Under the pieces are notes generated by a model. That model was not told the origin of the DNA, ran no database searches, and saw only the letters and a list, made by a program, of their open reading frames with translations. Of a stretch of DNA of 64,000 bases, positions 7,818 to 15,729 are shown one piece after another. Source of the DNA: Actinomycetota bacterium (lineage in GTDB: Bacteria > Actinomycetota > Thermoleophilia > Solirubrobacterales > Solirubrobacteraceae); the NCBI GenBank assembly GCA_009699245.1, contig WLOQ01000003.1, positions 62,001-126,000 on the forward strand, read 5' to 3'. Within the stretch, counting starts at the first letter, position 1. Each line of letters opens with the position of its first letter. A program made the translations under genes and the position numbers.

Positions 7818-9632
7818 ATGGCCCGTTACACCGACGACTCCATCGAGCGGGTCCGCCAGGCGGTGGACATGCTCGACCTCGTCGGGGCCAAGACGGAGCT
7901 CAAGCGCTCCGGGCACCAGTGGATGGGCTGCTGCCCCTTCCACGACGAGCGCACGCCGTCGTTCAGCGTCAACGTGTCGGAGAAGGTCTTCCATTGCTTC
8001 GGCTGCGGTGAGGGCGGGGACCTGTTCCGCTTCGTCGAGCTCACCGAGGGGCTGCCGTTCCGTGAGGCGCTGGAGTACCTCGCGGACCGGTACAACATCA
8101 CGATCGAGCTGTCCGACGAGGACCCGCGCGCGGCTGAGCGCCGGCAGCAGCGCGATCGCCTGCTCGAACTGCTCGAGCGCACGGCGAGCTGGTACGTACG
8201 GCAGCTCTGGGAGAGCGACGAGGCGGCCGGCCCGCGCGCCTACCTCGCGCAGCGCGGGCTCGACGAGCAGATGCTGCGCCAGTTCCGCGTCGGCTACGCC
8301 CCGAGTGCGTGGGACGCGGTGCTGCTCGCCTCGCGTCGCGCGGGGTACAGCGAGCGCGAGCTCTGGGATGCCGGCCTCGTACGGCGCGGGCAGAAGGGCA
8401 ATCTGTACGACTTCTTCAGGCGCCGCATCCAGTTTCCCCTCTGCGACGCGCGCGGCCGGGTCCTCGGGTTTGGCGGTCGCGCCGCGGGCCCCGATCAGCA
8501 GCCGAAGTACGTCAACTCCAGCGACGGAGCGGTCTACCACAAGGGGCGCCACCTCTTCGCGGCGGACCTTGCGCGCGCCGCAGCGGCGAAGGCAGGACAA
8601 GTGGTGCTCTGTGAGGGCTACACCGACGTCATCGCACTGCACCAGGCAGGTCTCACGAACACGGTCGGCCTGATGGGGACCGCCTTGACCGAAGAGCAGG
8701 TCGGCGAGCTGGCTCGTCTCGCCCCGGTCGTCCTGCTGGCGCTCGATGCCGACAGCGCCGGTCAGGAGGCGATGCTGCGTGCCGCCCGCGTCGCGGCGGG
8801 CCGCCGCCTTGAGCTGCGCGTGGTCACGCTCCCGTCCGGACTGGATCCCGCCGATCTCCTGCTCAGCGAGGGCGCCGACGGGATGCGCGAGCGCGTCGCG
8901 GCGAGCATCCCGTTCGTACGCTTCCGGGTCGAGCGCGCGCTCGCCACCGAGGATCTGGTGACGGGGGAGGGCAAGGACCGCGCCGTCGAGGCGCTGCGCC
9001 CCATCTTCGGCGACATGCCCGCGAGCGCCCTGCGCGACGAGCTGCTTGACCTCGCGGCGGAGCGCGTCGGCGTTGCGCCGGGCAAGCTCGGGGAGTGGCT
9101 CGCGCAGCCGCCGCGTGCGCCGCAGGCCCCGACCCAGCGCGCCGCGGCACCGGTCGACGCAGCGGGGCAAGCGGCGCCATCACGGCCGTCGGATCGCCCC
9201 GAATCAGACGCGATCTCCCGCGTTGAACGGGCGTTCCTCGTGCAGTGCCTCGCCCAACCGACGGAGGGACGCGCCGCCCTCGCCGCTGCCGACCTCGAGC
9301 GCGCTATCACGACCCCGGGCTACCGTCGCGCCGCGCTGCTGCTCGCCGAGCAGCTCGGTGAGGCCATCCGCGTCCCCGAGGGTGACGACGAGCTCACGCG
9401 GATCATCGCGGAGCTCCAGGTGCGTGCACCGCAGGCCGCTGTCGGGGGCCGCGCATCGCTCCAGGCGGAGGTCCTGCGCCTCGAGCTCGCGGCCGTCAAT
9501 CGGGAGATCGCGGCCGCGCGCGGCGCCGGTGGCGCCGACATCGTCGGCCTCGCGCGGCGCCGGACGGAGCTCGAGGCTGCCGTCGAGCGCCAGGTCGAGG
9601 AGTCGCTCGCGCAGACGCGCGCGACCGACTGA
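7818..9632 (+). CDS. dnaG: DNA primase
   Basis: 604-residue DnaG makes RNA primers for replication and contacts the DnaB helicase. N-terminal zinc-binding domain with CCPFHDERTPSFSV and FHCFGCGEGGD; catalytic TOPRIM core with LCEGYTDVIAL (Glu) and ALDADSAGQEA (Asp-x-Asp). Conserved FGGRA and KYVNSS segments are present. Residues ~430-470 are an Ala/Pro-rich linker; the remainder is the helicase-interaction domain, which is divergent as usual. Translation likely begins at the first base of the mRNA. Confidence 0.96.
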   Translation: MARYTDDSIERVRQAVDMLDLVGAKTELKRSGHQWMGCCPFHDERTPSFSVNVSEKVFHCFGCGEGGDLFRFVELTEGLPFREALEYLADRYNITIELSDEDPRAAERRQQRDRLLELLERTASWYVRQLWESDEAAGPRAYLAQRGLDEQMLRQFRVGYAPSAWDAVLLASRRAGYSERELWDAGLVRRGQKGNLYDFFRRRIQFPLCDARGRVLGFGGRAAGPDQQPKYVNSSDGAVYHKGRHLFAADLARAAAAKAGQVVLCEGYTDVIALHQAGLTNTVGLMGTALTEEQVGELARLAPVVLLALDADSAGQEAMLRAARVAAGRRLELRVVTLPSGLDPADLLLSEGADGMRERVAASIPFVRFRVERALATEDLVTGEGKDRAVEALRPIFGDMPASALRDELLDLAAERVGVAPGKLGEWLAQPPRAPQAPTQRAAAPVDAAGQAAPSRPSDRPESDAISRVERAFLVQCLAQPTEGRAALAAADLERAITTPGYRRAALLLAEQLGEAIRVPEGDDELTRIIAELQVRAPQAAVGGRASLQAEVLRLELAAVNREIAAARGAGGADIVGLARRRTELEAAVERQVEESLAQTRATD

Positions 9633-9662
9633 CCCGGCCGCTGCGATCCGTCCTCATCCGGC

Positions 9663-9668
9663 TACGAT
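9663..9668 (+). promoter_or_regulatory. -10-like element for tRNA-Asn (TACGAT)
   Basis: TACGAT lies 30 bases before the tRNA 5' end. The short 5' leader can fold around GTCGCC/GGCGAC and would be removed by RNase P. Confidence 0.4.
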
Positions 9669-9698
9669 GTCGCCGTCGCCCTGCGGGGCGACAGCCAT

Positions 9699-9770
9699 TC
9701 CGGGGTAGCTCAATGGCAGAGCATTCGACTGTTAATCGAAGGGTTGTGGGTTCGAGTCCCACCCCCGGAG
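9699..9770 (+). tRNA. tRNA-Asn (GTT)
   Basis: Complete 72-base cloverleaf: acceptor TCCGGGG pairs with CCCCGGA, anticodon arm TTCGA/TCGAA closes a CTGTTAA loop with anticodon GTT at 9731-9733, and the T arm GTGGG/CCCAC holds TTCGAGT. Discriminator base is G. CCA is not encoded. Confidence 0.95.
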
Positions 9771-9783
9771 CTGGACCGGCCGC

Positions 9784-10971
9784 TCAGGTCGAGGCCCAGC
9801 GCTCGACGAGCGCGGAGGCTGTCGAGCCCGGATCATGCTCCAGCGCCCAGTGCCTGAGCTCCCGGGCGCGCTGCGCGTAGCCGGGCGACCCGAGTGCGCG
9901 CAGGACGCCCAGGCGCACCGCGCGGGGCCCCGTGAGCCTGCGCGGGATCCGTACACCCGCCCCGGCCCAGGCAACACGCGCGGCGTTCTCGGCCATGTCG
10001 CCACCGGCAGGGGCGCACACCGGCACTGCGCCACTGGCGAGGGCCCGTACGAGCGTGCCGTGGCCGCCGTGGCAGACGACCGCGGCGCACAGCGGCATCA
10101 CGGCTGCATAGCTCAGCCACGGGACGAGCCGCATGGTCGCCGGCGTCTCGACCGGTGCGGGCAGCGGCCGGTCGTTCCACGTCGCAAGGACGCGTAGGTC
10201 GTCGCGATCAGCGAGCCCTTCGACTGCGGCGCGCAGCAGTCGATGCTGTGCATCCTGCGCCGTCGAGGGGGCGACGAGGACGAGTGGGACGTCCCCCGGT
10301 GGGAGTTCGACGGGTGTGGTGGGCGGCTCCCAGAGCAGGGGGCCGATGACATGGGTGCCGGCGTCGCGCTGCGCACGCGGATACTCGAGCTGGGGGAAGG
10401 TCCCGACGAGCGCGAGCGTCCGCGAGATCCCCCCGTGCACCCGCCCACTCGGCCCGAGTCCGAGCCGCGTGCGCGTCTCGTCGAGCTCGCGGCGCCCCTG
10501 CTCGACGCCCCGCAGGACGAGCGGGTCGAGCGTGCGCCAGAGCGCGCGGCCGATGGCTGTGCGCGGCAGCCGCGCGCCCAGCGAGTAGGGCGGAAAGCCC
10601 GGGGATGGGCGCGGGTCGACGTGGGGGATGAGCGTCGCGACCCGGACACCCGCAACCTCGGCCGCGAGCGCCGGCGCGAGGGTGAGGATGTCCGCGACGA
10701 CGGCGTCCGGTCGCAGCTCCTCGATCAGGGGCGCGGTGTCGCGCGCAGCGCGCAGCGCGGCCTCATACGGGCGCAGGTGTCGCCCCTGCGTGGGGAACAC
10801 GTCGTACTCGGGGGCGGCGGCGAACCCGAGCCCTTCGCGCTCGGCATCTGCGCGCCAGCGCTCCCACGTTTGGATCGTGACGTCGTGCCCACGGCCCCGG
10901 AGCGCGCGCCCGAGCGCGAGCATCGGAAACGCGTGGCCTGGATCCCCGAAGGCGCCGAGAAGGATCCGCAC
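9784..10971 (-). CDS. GT1-family (UGT/MGT-like) glycosyltransferase
   Basis: 395-residue GT-B glycosyltransferase of family 1, which moves a sugar from a nucleotide sugar to a lipid or small molecule; probably cytoplasmic or loosely membrane-associated. The N-terminal acceptor domain starts RILLGAFGDPGHAFPMLAL; the C-terminal donor site has CHGGHGTLVRALASGAV and an AGGDMAENAARV segment typical of macrolide or sterol glycosyltransferases. GTG start. It follows the F420-type oxidoreductase by 13 bases on the same strand, so they are likely one operon; acceptor unknown. Confidence 0.85.
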   Translation of the reverse strand: MRILLGAFGDPGHAFPMLALGRALRGRGHDVTIQTWERWRADAEREGLGFAAAPEYDVFPTQGRHLRPYEAALRAARDTAPLIEELRPDAVVADILTLAPALAAEVAGVRVATLIPHVDPRPSPGFPPYSLGARLPRTAIGRALWRTLDPLVLRGVEQGRRELDETRTRLGLGPSGRVHGGISRTLALVGTFPQLEYPRAQRDAGTHVIGPLLWEPPTTPVELPPGDVPLVLVAPSTAQDAQHRLLRAAVEGLADRDDLRVLATWNDRPLPAPVETPATMRLVPWLSYAAVMPLCAAVVCHGGHGTLVRALASGAVPVCAPAGGDMAENAARVAWAGAGVRIPRRLTGPRAVRLGVLRALGSPGYAQRARELRHWALEHDPGSTASALVERWAST

Positions 10972-10984
10972 GGCCTGGCGGCCC

Positions 10985-12025
10985 TCAGGCCGCGAGCTCA
11001 GCGATGCGCCGCAACTGGTCGATGCGATCCTCGCGCGTCCAGGCGACCGGTGAGATCGTCAGCGTCCCGACGCCGGCGTCGCGGTAGGCGGCCAGACGCT
11101 CGCGGATCTGCTCCGGCGGGCCGCAGAGCGACACGGTGTCGATCAGCTCGTTCGGGAGCGCTGCCATCGCCTCCTCGCGGCGTCCGGCGAGGAAGTGGTC
11201 CTGGACCTCCTCGGCGGCCTGCTCGAAGCCGTACTCGCGCACGAGGCGGTTGTAGAAGTTCTGCTCCTTGGAGCCCATCCCGCCGATGTAGAGCGCGAGG
11301 AACGGCCGCGTCAGGTCCCGCGCCGCCTCCCAATCCTCGCCGACATACGTCTGCACGGTCGGGACGATCTCGACATCCTCGAGCCGCTTGCCGTCGCCGG
11401 CGCGCGCGACGCCGACCTCGAGCTCGCGGCGCACGAGCGCGACGTGCTCCGGCGAGAACAGCGTGGGGAGGATGCCGTCCGCGATCTCACCCGCGAGCTG
11501 GAGGTTCTTCGGACCGAGCGCGGCGATGAGAATGGGGATGCGCTCCTGGACCGCCGGAATGCTGAGCTTGAGCGGCTTGCCCGGACCGTCGGGGAGCGGG
11601 AGCTCGAGCGTCTCGCCGTGGTAGACGACGCGCTCCCGGGCGAGCGCCATCCGCAGGACGGCGACGTAGTCGCGGGTCCGCGCGAGCTGGCGCGCGAACC
11701 GCACACCGTGCCATCCCTCGCTGACCTGCGGTCCGGACACGCCGAGCCCGAGGATCATCCGCCCGCCGGAGATCTGGTCGATCGTGGCCGCGGTCATCGC
11801 GGTCATCGCCGCGGAGCGGCCGGGAATCTGGAAGATGCCGGCCCCGAGCCGGATGCGCGAGGTGCTGCCCGCCAGCCACGCGAGGACGGTCGCGGCGTCG
11901 GAGCCGTACGCCTCCGCGGTCCAGACGGAGTGGTAGCCGAGCCGCTCGGCCTCCTGGACGATCTCGAGCTGCTCGGGCGCGGTCAGCCCGAGGTTCCAGT
12001 GGCCCACATGCACGCCGAGCTTCAT
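10985..12025 (-). CDS. LLM-class F420-dependent oxidoreductase
   Basis: 346-residue luciferase-like TIM-barrel protein. Strand 1 is KLGVHVGHWNLGL; VWTAEAYGSDA and the RIRLGAGIFQIPGRS segment match F420-dependent members. Activity would be hydride transfer using reduced F420, substrate unknown. ATG 12025 is preferred because the barrel begins MKLGVH; in-frame starts at 12040 and 12070 would add 5 or 15 residues. It is divergent from the lipoprotein gene and upstream of a GT1 glycosyltransferase, which suggests oxidoreduction plus glycosylation of one metabolite. Confidence 0.87.
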   Translation of the reverse strand: MKLGVHVGHWNLGLTAPEQLEIVQEAERLGYHSVWTAEAYGSDAATVLAWLAGSTSRIRLGAGIFQIPGRSAAMTAMTAATIDQISGGRMILGLGVSGPQVSEGWHGVRFARQLARTRDYVAVLRMALARERVVYHGETLELPLPDGPGKPLKLSIPAVQERIPILIAALGPKNLQLAGEIADGILPTLFSPEHVALVRRELEVGVARAGDGKRLEDVEIVPTVQTYVGEDWEAARDLTRPFLALYIGGMGSKEQNFYNRLVREYGFEQAAEEVQDHFLAGRREEAMAALPNELIDTVSLCGPPEQIRERLAAYRDAGVGTLTISPVAWTREDRIDQLRRIAELAA

Positions 12026-12077
12026 CGTCACGGGCGGCATTCCAGCACAAACCGGCGTGCGCGCGCCCACCTGCGCC

Positions 12078-12083
12078 TAGACT
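12078..12083 (+). promoter_or_regulatory. -10-like element of the lipoprotein gene (TAGACT)
   Basis: TAGACT ends seven bases before GTG 12091, predicting a leaderless transcript in the gap between divergent genes. Confidence 0.55.
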
Positions 12084-12090
12084 GCCGCCG

Positions 12091-13110
12091 GTGGCTCGTC
12101 TCGTCCTTGCGACCTTCGCAGTCCTCGCGATCACCGTGGCACTCAGCGCCTGCGGCGGACCGTCGGCGGCCCCCGAGGCGTCGTCTGCGGCTGCCGGCGC
12201 GCGGGCCGGTCGGCCGCCGTCCGCCGCTCCCGCCGTGAGCTTCCCCAGCGCCTCCGGGCGCACGCTCGCGGACCTGCGCGCGGATGCGCCCGTCGGCCTC
12301 GTGCTCGCTCCGAGCGTCTCGGTGCTCCAGCAGGGAGGCAACCGCTTCGGTTTCGCGCTGTTCGACGCAGCGCGCAGACAAGTCGCGGAGGCCCCGGTCG
12401 CGCTCTACGTCTCGCGCGGCGACGGCAGCGGCCTGCGCGGCCCATACACGGCGCACAGCGAGTCGCTCGCGGTGCGCCCGCAGTTCCGCAGCGCGACCAC
12501 CGCGAACGACGCTGCGGCCGCCAAGAGCGTCTACGTGGCCGATCTGTCCTTCCCGAAGCCGGGGCGCTACCGGGTGACCGCCCTCATCCGCCTTGACGGG
12601 CGCGACGTGAGCACCGAGGCACTGACGGTGGTCGTCACGCAGCCGGAGGACCCGCGGCTTCCGCCCTCCGTCGGGCAGCTGGCACCCAAGGTCAGCACGC
12701 CGACGCTCACGGACGTCGCCGGCGACGCTGCGCGCATCTCGACGCGCGTCCCCGTTGCGCCCGAGCTGCTGAAGACCGACCTGGCGGACGTCTACGGGCG
12801 CAAGCCGGTCGCCCTGCTCTTCGCCACGCCCGCGCTCTGTCAAAGCCGTGTCTGTGGCCCGGTGGTGGACATCCTCGAGCAGGTTCGCGCCGAGCAGACG
12901 AGCGGCGACGTCGCGTTCATCACGACCGAGATCTACCGGCAGAACCGCGTCGACATGGGGCTGCGCTCCCAGCCCGCCGCCTACCGGATCCCGACGGAGC
13001 CCTGGCTCTTCCTGCTGGATCGGGACGGGCGCGTCGCCGAGCGGCTTGAGGGCGCGTTCTCGGCCCATGAGCTCCGCAGCGCCCTCGCGCGGCTGCGTGC
13101 GCAGGGCTGA
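12091..13110 (+). CDS. Probable thioredoxin-like lipoprotein
   Basis: 339 residues. The start RLVLATFAVLAITVALSAC is a lipoprotein signal with lipobox LSAC (Cys near 21), so the protein is probably anchored outside the membrane. A low-complexity Ala/Ser/Pro linker follows. Residues ~60-185 look like a beta-rich domain ending in VVVTQPED; the C-terminal half resembles a thioredoxin fold of the SCO1/TlpA kind, with CQSRVCGP (a CxxxC pair), then PTEPWLFLLDRDGRVAERL (cis-Pro region). A redox or metal-binding role is plausible but not shown. GTG start, with -10 element seven bases upstream. Confidence 0.75.
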   Translation: MARLVLATFAVLAITVALSACGGPSAAPEASSAAAGARAGRPPSAAPAVSFPSASGRTLADLRADAPVGLVLAPSVSVLQQGGNRFGFALFDAARRQVAEAPVALYVSRGDGSGLRGPYTAHSESLAVRPQFRSATTANDAAAAKSVYVADLSFPKPGRYRVTALIRLDGRDVSTEALTVVVTQPEDPRLPPSVGQLAPKVSTPTLTDVAGDAARISTRVPVAPELLKTDLADVYGRKPVALLFATPALCQSRVCGPVVDILEQVRAEQTSGDVAFITTEIYRQNRVDMGLRSQPAAYRIPTEPWLFLLDRDGRVAERLEGAFSAHELRSALARLRAQG

Positions 13111-13131
13111 GTCGCTTCCCGGGGCCGGTCC

Positions 13132-13140
13132 TGCGACGAT
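13132..13140 (+). promoter_or_regulatory. Possible extended -10 for tRNA-Met (TGC-GACGAT)
   Basis: TG-C-GACGAT ends 16 bases before the tRNA. The TGC extension recurs at other promoters in the window, but the hexamer is degenerate. Confidence 0.3.
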
Positions 13141-13156
13141 CCGCCCCGCGACCCGT

Positions 13157-13229
13157 GGGCCGGTAGCTCAACCGGTAGAGCAGCGGGCTCATAACCCGTC
13201 CGATCCAGGTTCGAACCCTGGCCGGCCCA
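13157..13229 (+). tRNA. tRNA-Met (CAT)
   Basis: 73-base cloverleaf: acceptor GGGCCGG/CCGGCCC, D arm GCTC/GAGC, anticodon arm CGGG/CCCG closing CTCATAA (anticodon 13190-13192), T arm with GGTTCGAACC, discriminator A, no encoded CCA. G1-C72 is paired, which argues for an elongator rather than an initiator. The run of G:C pairs beside the anticodon loop is initiator-like. A tRNA-Ile with lysidine-modified CAT cannot be excluded from sequence alone. Confidence 0.85.
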
Positions 13230-13239
13230 TCATCCGCCG

Positions 13240-14418
13240 CTACGCCCGCGGGCGCAGCGCCATCAGGCAGACGTCGTCCGAGAGCTCTCCGCCGGTGAAG
13301 GCATCCAGCGCGTCGGCCACCGCCCGCACGACGGCGGCTCCCGGTGCCCCGCGATGAGCACGCACGGCGTCAAGGAGCCGCTCCTCACCGAACTGCGTCT
13401 CACCCGAGCGCGCCTCCGTGACGCCGTCGGTGTAGAGGAGCAGGCCGTCACCGACGGCGAGCGAGGTGACCTGCGTGGCGAATGTGGCGTCCGCGAGGAC
13501 ACCCAGCGGCAGCCCGCGATGATCACCATCGAGGCTGCGGGGCTCGGCGAGAGCGATCGGGGAGGGATGCCCCGCCAGCGCCCACGTGATGGTCCGGGCC
13601 TGCGGGTCGTGGACGAGGCATGCCGCGGAGAGGAAGCGGTCGTCCTCGGCCCACGCCTCGCACAGCAGGCGGTTGGCGAGCTCGAGGATGGCGCCCGGCC
13701 CGGAAGCGTTGGCCAGCACGCTCGAGATCACGGCGCGCGCGAACGTGGCGTCGCGCGCGGCCGCGATGCCGTGACCCTGCATGTCGCCGAGGACGATCAC
13801 GCTGCGCTCCGCGCTGCCTGCGACGAGATAGAAGTCCCCGGCAACCGCATGCTCAGCCGGGCGATACTCGATGGCGACGTCGAGTCCATCAAGCTGTGGA
13901 ACGTCCGACGGAATGAGCGCTTCGCGGAGCTGCTTGAGCTCGGTCCTCGCGGCGCTCAGCTCGGCTGAGCGCGCGCGGAGCAAGCGGGTGAGGTTCCGGT
14001 TGGCCTGCGCCACGTCGCGGCGCGCGCGTTCGAGGAGCTCCTCAGAGCGGCGGCGCCCGTCGGCATCGTGCGCGATACCGACGACGCCGACGAGGCTGCC
14101 GTCCCGGTCGTGAAACGGGGCGAGCTCGACGGAGCAGCGGACGGCCACGCCGTCAGCGCGACGGACCTCAAGGTCAGCGGTCAGCCCCTCGTGCTGCCGA
14201 TCGCCGGCGGCAGCGTCGACACGCAGCTCCGCGAGGTAGGCGCGCACAAGATCTGCGGATGACGGGGTCCACATCTCTTCGATCGTCTGGCCGACTGCCT
14301 GCGCGCTGCTGAATCCGCGTAGCGCCTGAACCTCTGGGTCGATGAACGTCACGGCACCGTCAAGCGACATGGTCCACATCATCGGCTGCAACTTTATGGA
14401 ACAAAGCCCGCCAACCAC
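13240..14418 (-). CDS. PAS domain plus SpoIIE/PP2C-type Ser phosphatase
   Basis: 392-residue signalling protein: N-terminal PAS domain (WTMSLDGAVTFIDPEV to ~VGVVGIAHD, residues ~15-125), a coiled-coil linker rich in Arg/Glu (~125-170), and a PP2C phosphatase domain with VAGDFYLV, GDMQGHGIAAA (usually GDVxGHG), AGHPSP, LLYTDGVTEAR and SDDVCL. Such RsbU/SpoIIE proteins dephosphorylate anti-anti-sigma factors. No membrane segment. The start is taken at GTG 14418; ATGs at 14382 or 14379 are possible. Likely co-transcribed with the small gene 30 bases upstream. Confidence 0.85.
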   Translation of the reverse strand: MVGGLCSIKLQPMMWTMSLDGAVTFIDPEVQALRGFSSAQAVGQTIEEMWTPSSADLVRAYLAELRVDAAAGDRQHEGLTADLEVRRADGVAVRCSVELAPFHDRDGSLVGVVGIAHDADGRRRSEELLERARRDVAQANRNLTRLLRARSAELSAARTELKQLREALIPSDVPQLDGLDVAIEYRPAEHAVAGDFYLVAGSAERSVIVLGDMQGHGIAAARDATFARAVISSVLANASGPGAILELANRLLCEAWAEDDRFLSAACLVHDPQARTITWALAGHPSPIALAEPRSLDGDHRGLPLGVLADATFATQVTSLAVGDGLLLYTDGVTEARSGETQFGEERLLDAVRAHRGAPGAAVVRAVADALDAFTGGELSDDVCLMALRPRA

Positions 14419-14448
14419 AGCACTATTCAGGAAAGTGGGTAGGTCGCC

Positions 14449-14724
14449 TTAGCCGCCCGGCGCGTAGTCCGTCTGCGCCAGTTCCCCGACCGCGAACGTC
14501 GCGAACGTCAGGAGCTGGCGTCGGTCGAGTGTGGCGAGGACATCCCAGACGCCGTCAGACCCCACGTAGTCGCTGAGCCCGCACAGGGCGTTGAGCGCCG
14601 TCTCGGCCTGTCCGATCGAACGCTCGCGCACATCCGGTGTCGTCTCATGCCGCAGATCCTCAAGCGCAGCACTGCGGATCAGTCGCTCAATCGCGGCGGG
14701 GTCGAGCGTGATGCGATCAGTCAT
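14449..14724 (-). CDS. Small uncharacterised protein upstream of the PP2C phosphatase
   Basis: 91 residues, mostly helical in appearance, beginning TDRITLDPAAIERLIRSAAL; no family recognised, no Cys motif apart from a lone Cys, no signal or membrane segment. The ATG at 14724 is preferred over longer readings because a -10-like TACGGT sits seven bases upstream. It precedes the PP2C phosphatase gene on the same strand by 30 bases, which may mean a functional pairing; this is inference from position. Confidence 0.6.
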   Translation of the reverse strand: MTDRITLDPAAIERLIRSAALEDLRHETTPDVRERSIGQAETALNALCGLSDYVGSDGVWDVLATLDRRQLLTFATFAVGELAQTDYAPGG

Positions 14725-14731
14725 GGGATGG

Positions 14732-14737
14732 ACCGTA
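14732..14737 (-). promoter_or_regulatory. -10-like element of the 91-residue gene (TACGGT)
   Basis: Read on the reverse strand, TACGGT ends seven bases before ATG 14724. It gives a leaderless start in the divergent gap facing the RpiR gene. Confidence 0.5.
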
Positions 14738-14787
14738 CCGAGCGCAGGGAGGAAGGCCGACCCCCTGTGTCGAATCCACATCTGCCC

Positions 14788-15669
14788 ATGAAGAGGACTG
14801 CAGCCACCATCACCCCCGCGCCCCACGAGGTCAGCGGCCACCAGACGCTCTCGGAGTACATCCAGGCGCGCTTCGACGAGTTCTCGCGCTCGCAGAAGGA
14901 CGTGGCCCAGTACATCGTCGACCATCTCGACGAGGTGGCCTTCCAGACCGCCGAGGAACTCGCTCGCCGCGCGAACACGTCGAGCAGCACGGTCGTGCGC
15001 TTCTCGCAGGCGCTCGGCTTCGAGGGCTTCCCCGAGCTTCAGGCCTCGGCGCGCGAGGAGTACCGCCGGCGCATCGCTGCCGGTGAGGTCGGTGGCGGGA
15101 CGGCCTCACAGCCGCTCTTCTCGCTCGACCAGAACGAGTTTGAGACCGCCATCGCGGCCGATCACGCGAACGTTGAGGAGACCGCGCGGAAGATCTCCCG
15201 CAGCGACGTCCAGGCGGCGATCGACGCGATCGGCGATGCCCCGCGGGTCCTCGTCGTCGGGACCGATCAGATGGCGTTCTTCGCCAGCTATCTGCGCCAC
15301 CTCCTGAACCTCCTCGACGTTCAGGCCGAGATCGCCGCCAGCCCGTCACAGGAGGCCCTCAGCCGCCTCGGCCGGATCGATGAGCACACCGTCGTCGTCG
15401 GTCTCAGCGCGGGGCGCCCGCATCCGCTCGTCGTGCGTGCGATGAAGATCGCGCGCCACCGCAAGGCGAAGACGATCGCGCTCACCGATGCCACTCTCTC
15501 GGATGTCGCGAAGCTCGCGAACGTCCAGCTCTACTACTCGTCGAACTCGCCGGCCTACGTGCGCTCGCATACGGCGCTGCTGAGCCTCATCCAGGCGCTC
15601 GCCTACGGGGTGTACAGCCGTGACACGGAGCGCTACGCCGACCGCATCAAAGCCTTCCGCCTGAAGTAG
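14788..15669 (+). CDS. MurR/RpiR-family transcriptional regulator
   Basis: 293 residues: N-terminal helix-turn-helix of the RpiR type (SQKDVAQYIVDHLDEVAF, then TSSSTVVRFSQALGFEGFPEL) and a C-terminal SIS sugar-phosphate-binding domain (RVLVVGTDQMAFFASYLR; VVGLSAGRPHPLVVRAM; KTIALTDA). The usual role is control of sugar-phosphate genes by a phosphosugar ligand. ATG 14788 is chosen because upstream sequence is promoter region of the divergent gene. Target is unknown; neighbouring pdxST uses ribose 5-phosphate, which would be a fitting signal but is only a guess. Confidence 0.88.
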   Translation: MKRTAATITPAPHEVSGHQTLSEYIQARFDEFSRSQKDVAQYIVDHLDEVAFQTAEELARRANTSSSTVVRFSQALGFEGFPELQASAREEYRRRIAAGEVGGGTASQPLFSLDQNEFETAIAADHANVEETARKISRSDVQAAIDAIGDAPRVLVVGTDQMAFFASYLRHLLNLLDVQAEIAASPSQEALSRLGRIDEHTVVVGLSAGRPHPLVVRAMKIARHRKAKTIALTDATLSDVAKLANVQLYYSSNSPAYVRSHTALLSLIQALAYGVYSRDTERYADRIKAFRLK

Positions 15670-15670
15670 G

Positions 15671-15713
15671 CGCGAGACCGCCCCTGACGGGCCCATCCCT
15701 CCGCGCGGTCGCG
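15671..15713 (+). terminator. Possible hairpin between the RpiR gene and pdxS
   Basis: GACCGC 15676-15681 pairs with GCGGTC 15705-15710, extended by CGC/GCG across a two-base bulge. It fills the gap after the RpiR stop and abuts the pdxS -10. There is no T-run; it could also be an operator. Confidence 0.3.
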
Positions 15714-15716
15714 TCG

Positions 15717-15722
15717 TACACT
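15717..15722 (+). promoter_or_regulatory. -10-like element of pdxS (TACACT)
   Basis: TACACT ends seven bases before the pdxS ATG; the mRNA is predicted to be leaderless. Confidence 0.55.
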
Positions 15723-15729
15723 TGGCGAG

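Noticed and set aside
6408-9170. 920-codon open reading frame on the reverse strand opposite dgt and dnaG
   Set aside because: No family motif; Arg/Ala-rich composition is what GC-rich codon bias gives in the antisense frame, and both opposing genes are certain.
10243-11529. 428-codon plus-strand frame opposite the GT1 and oxidoreductase genes
   Set aside because: Translation is Arg-rich and unstructured; both reverse-strand genes carry clear family motifs.
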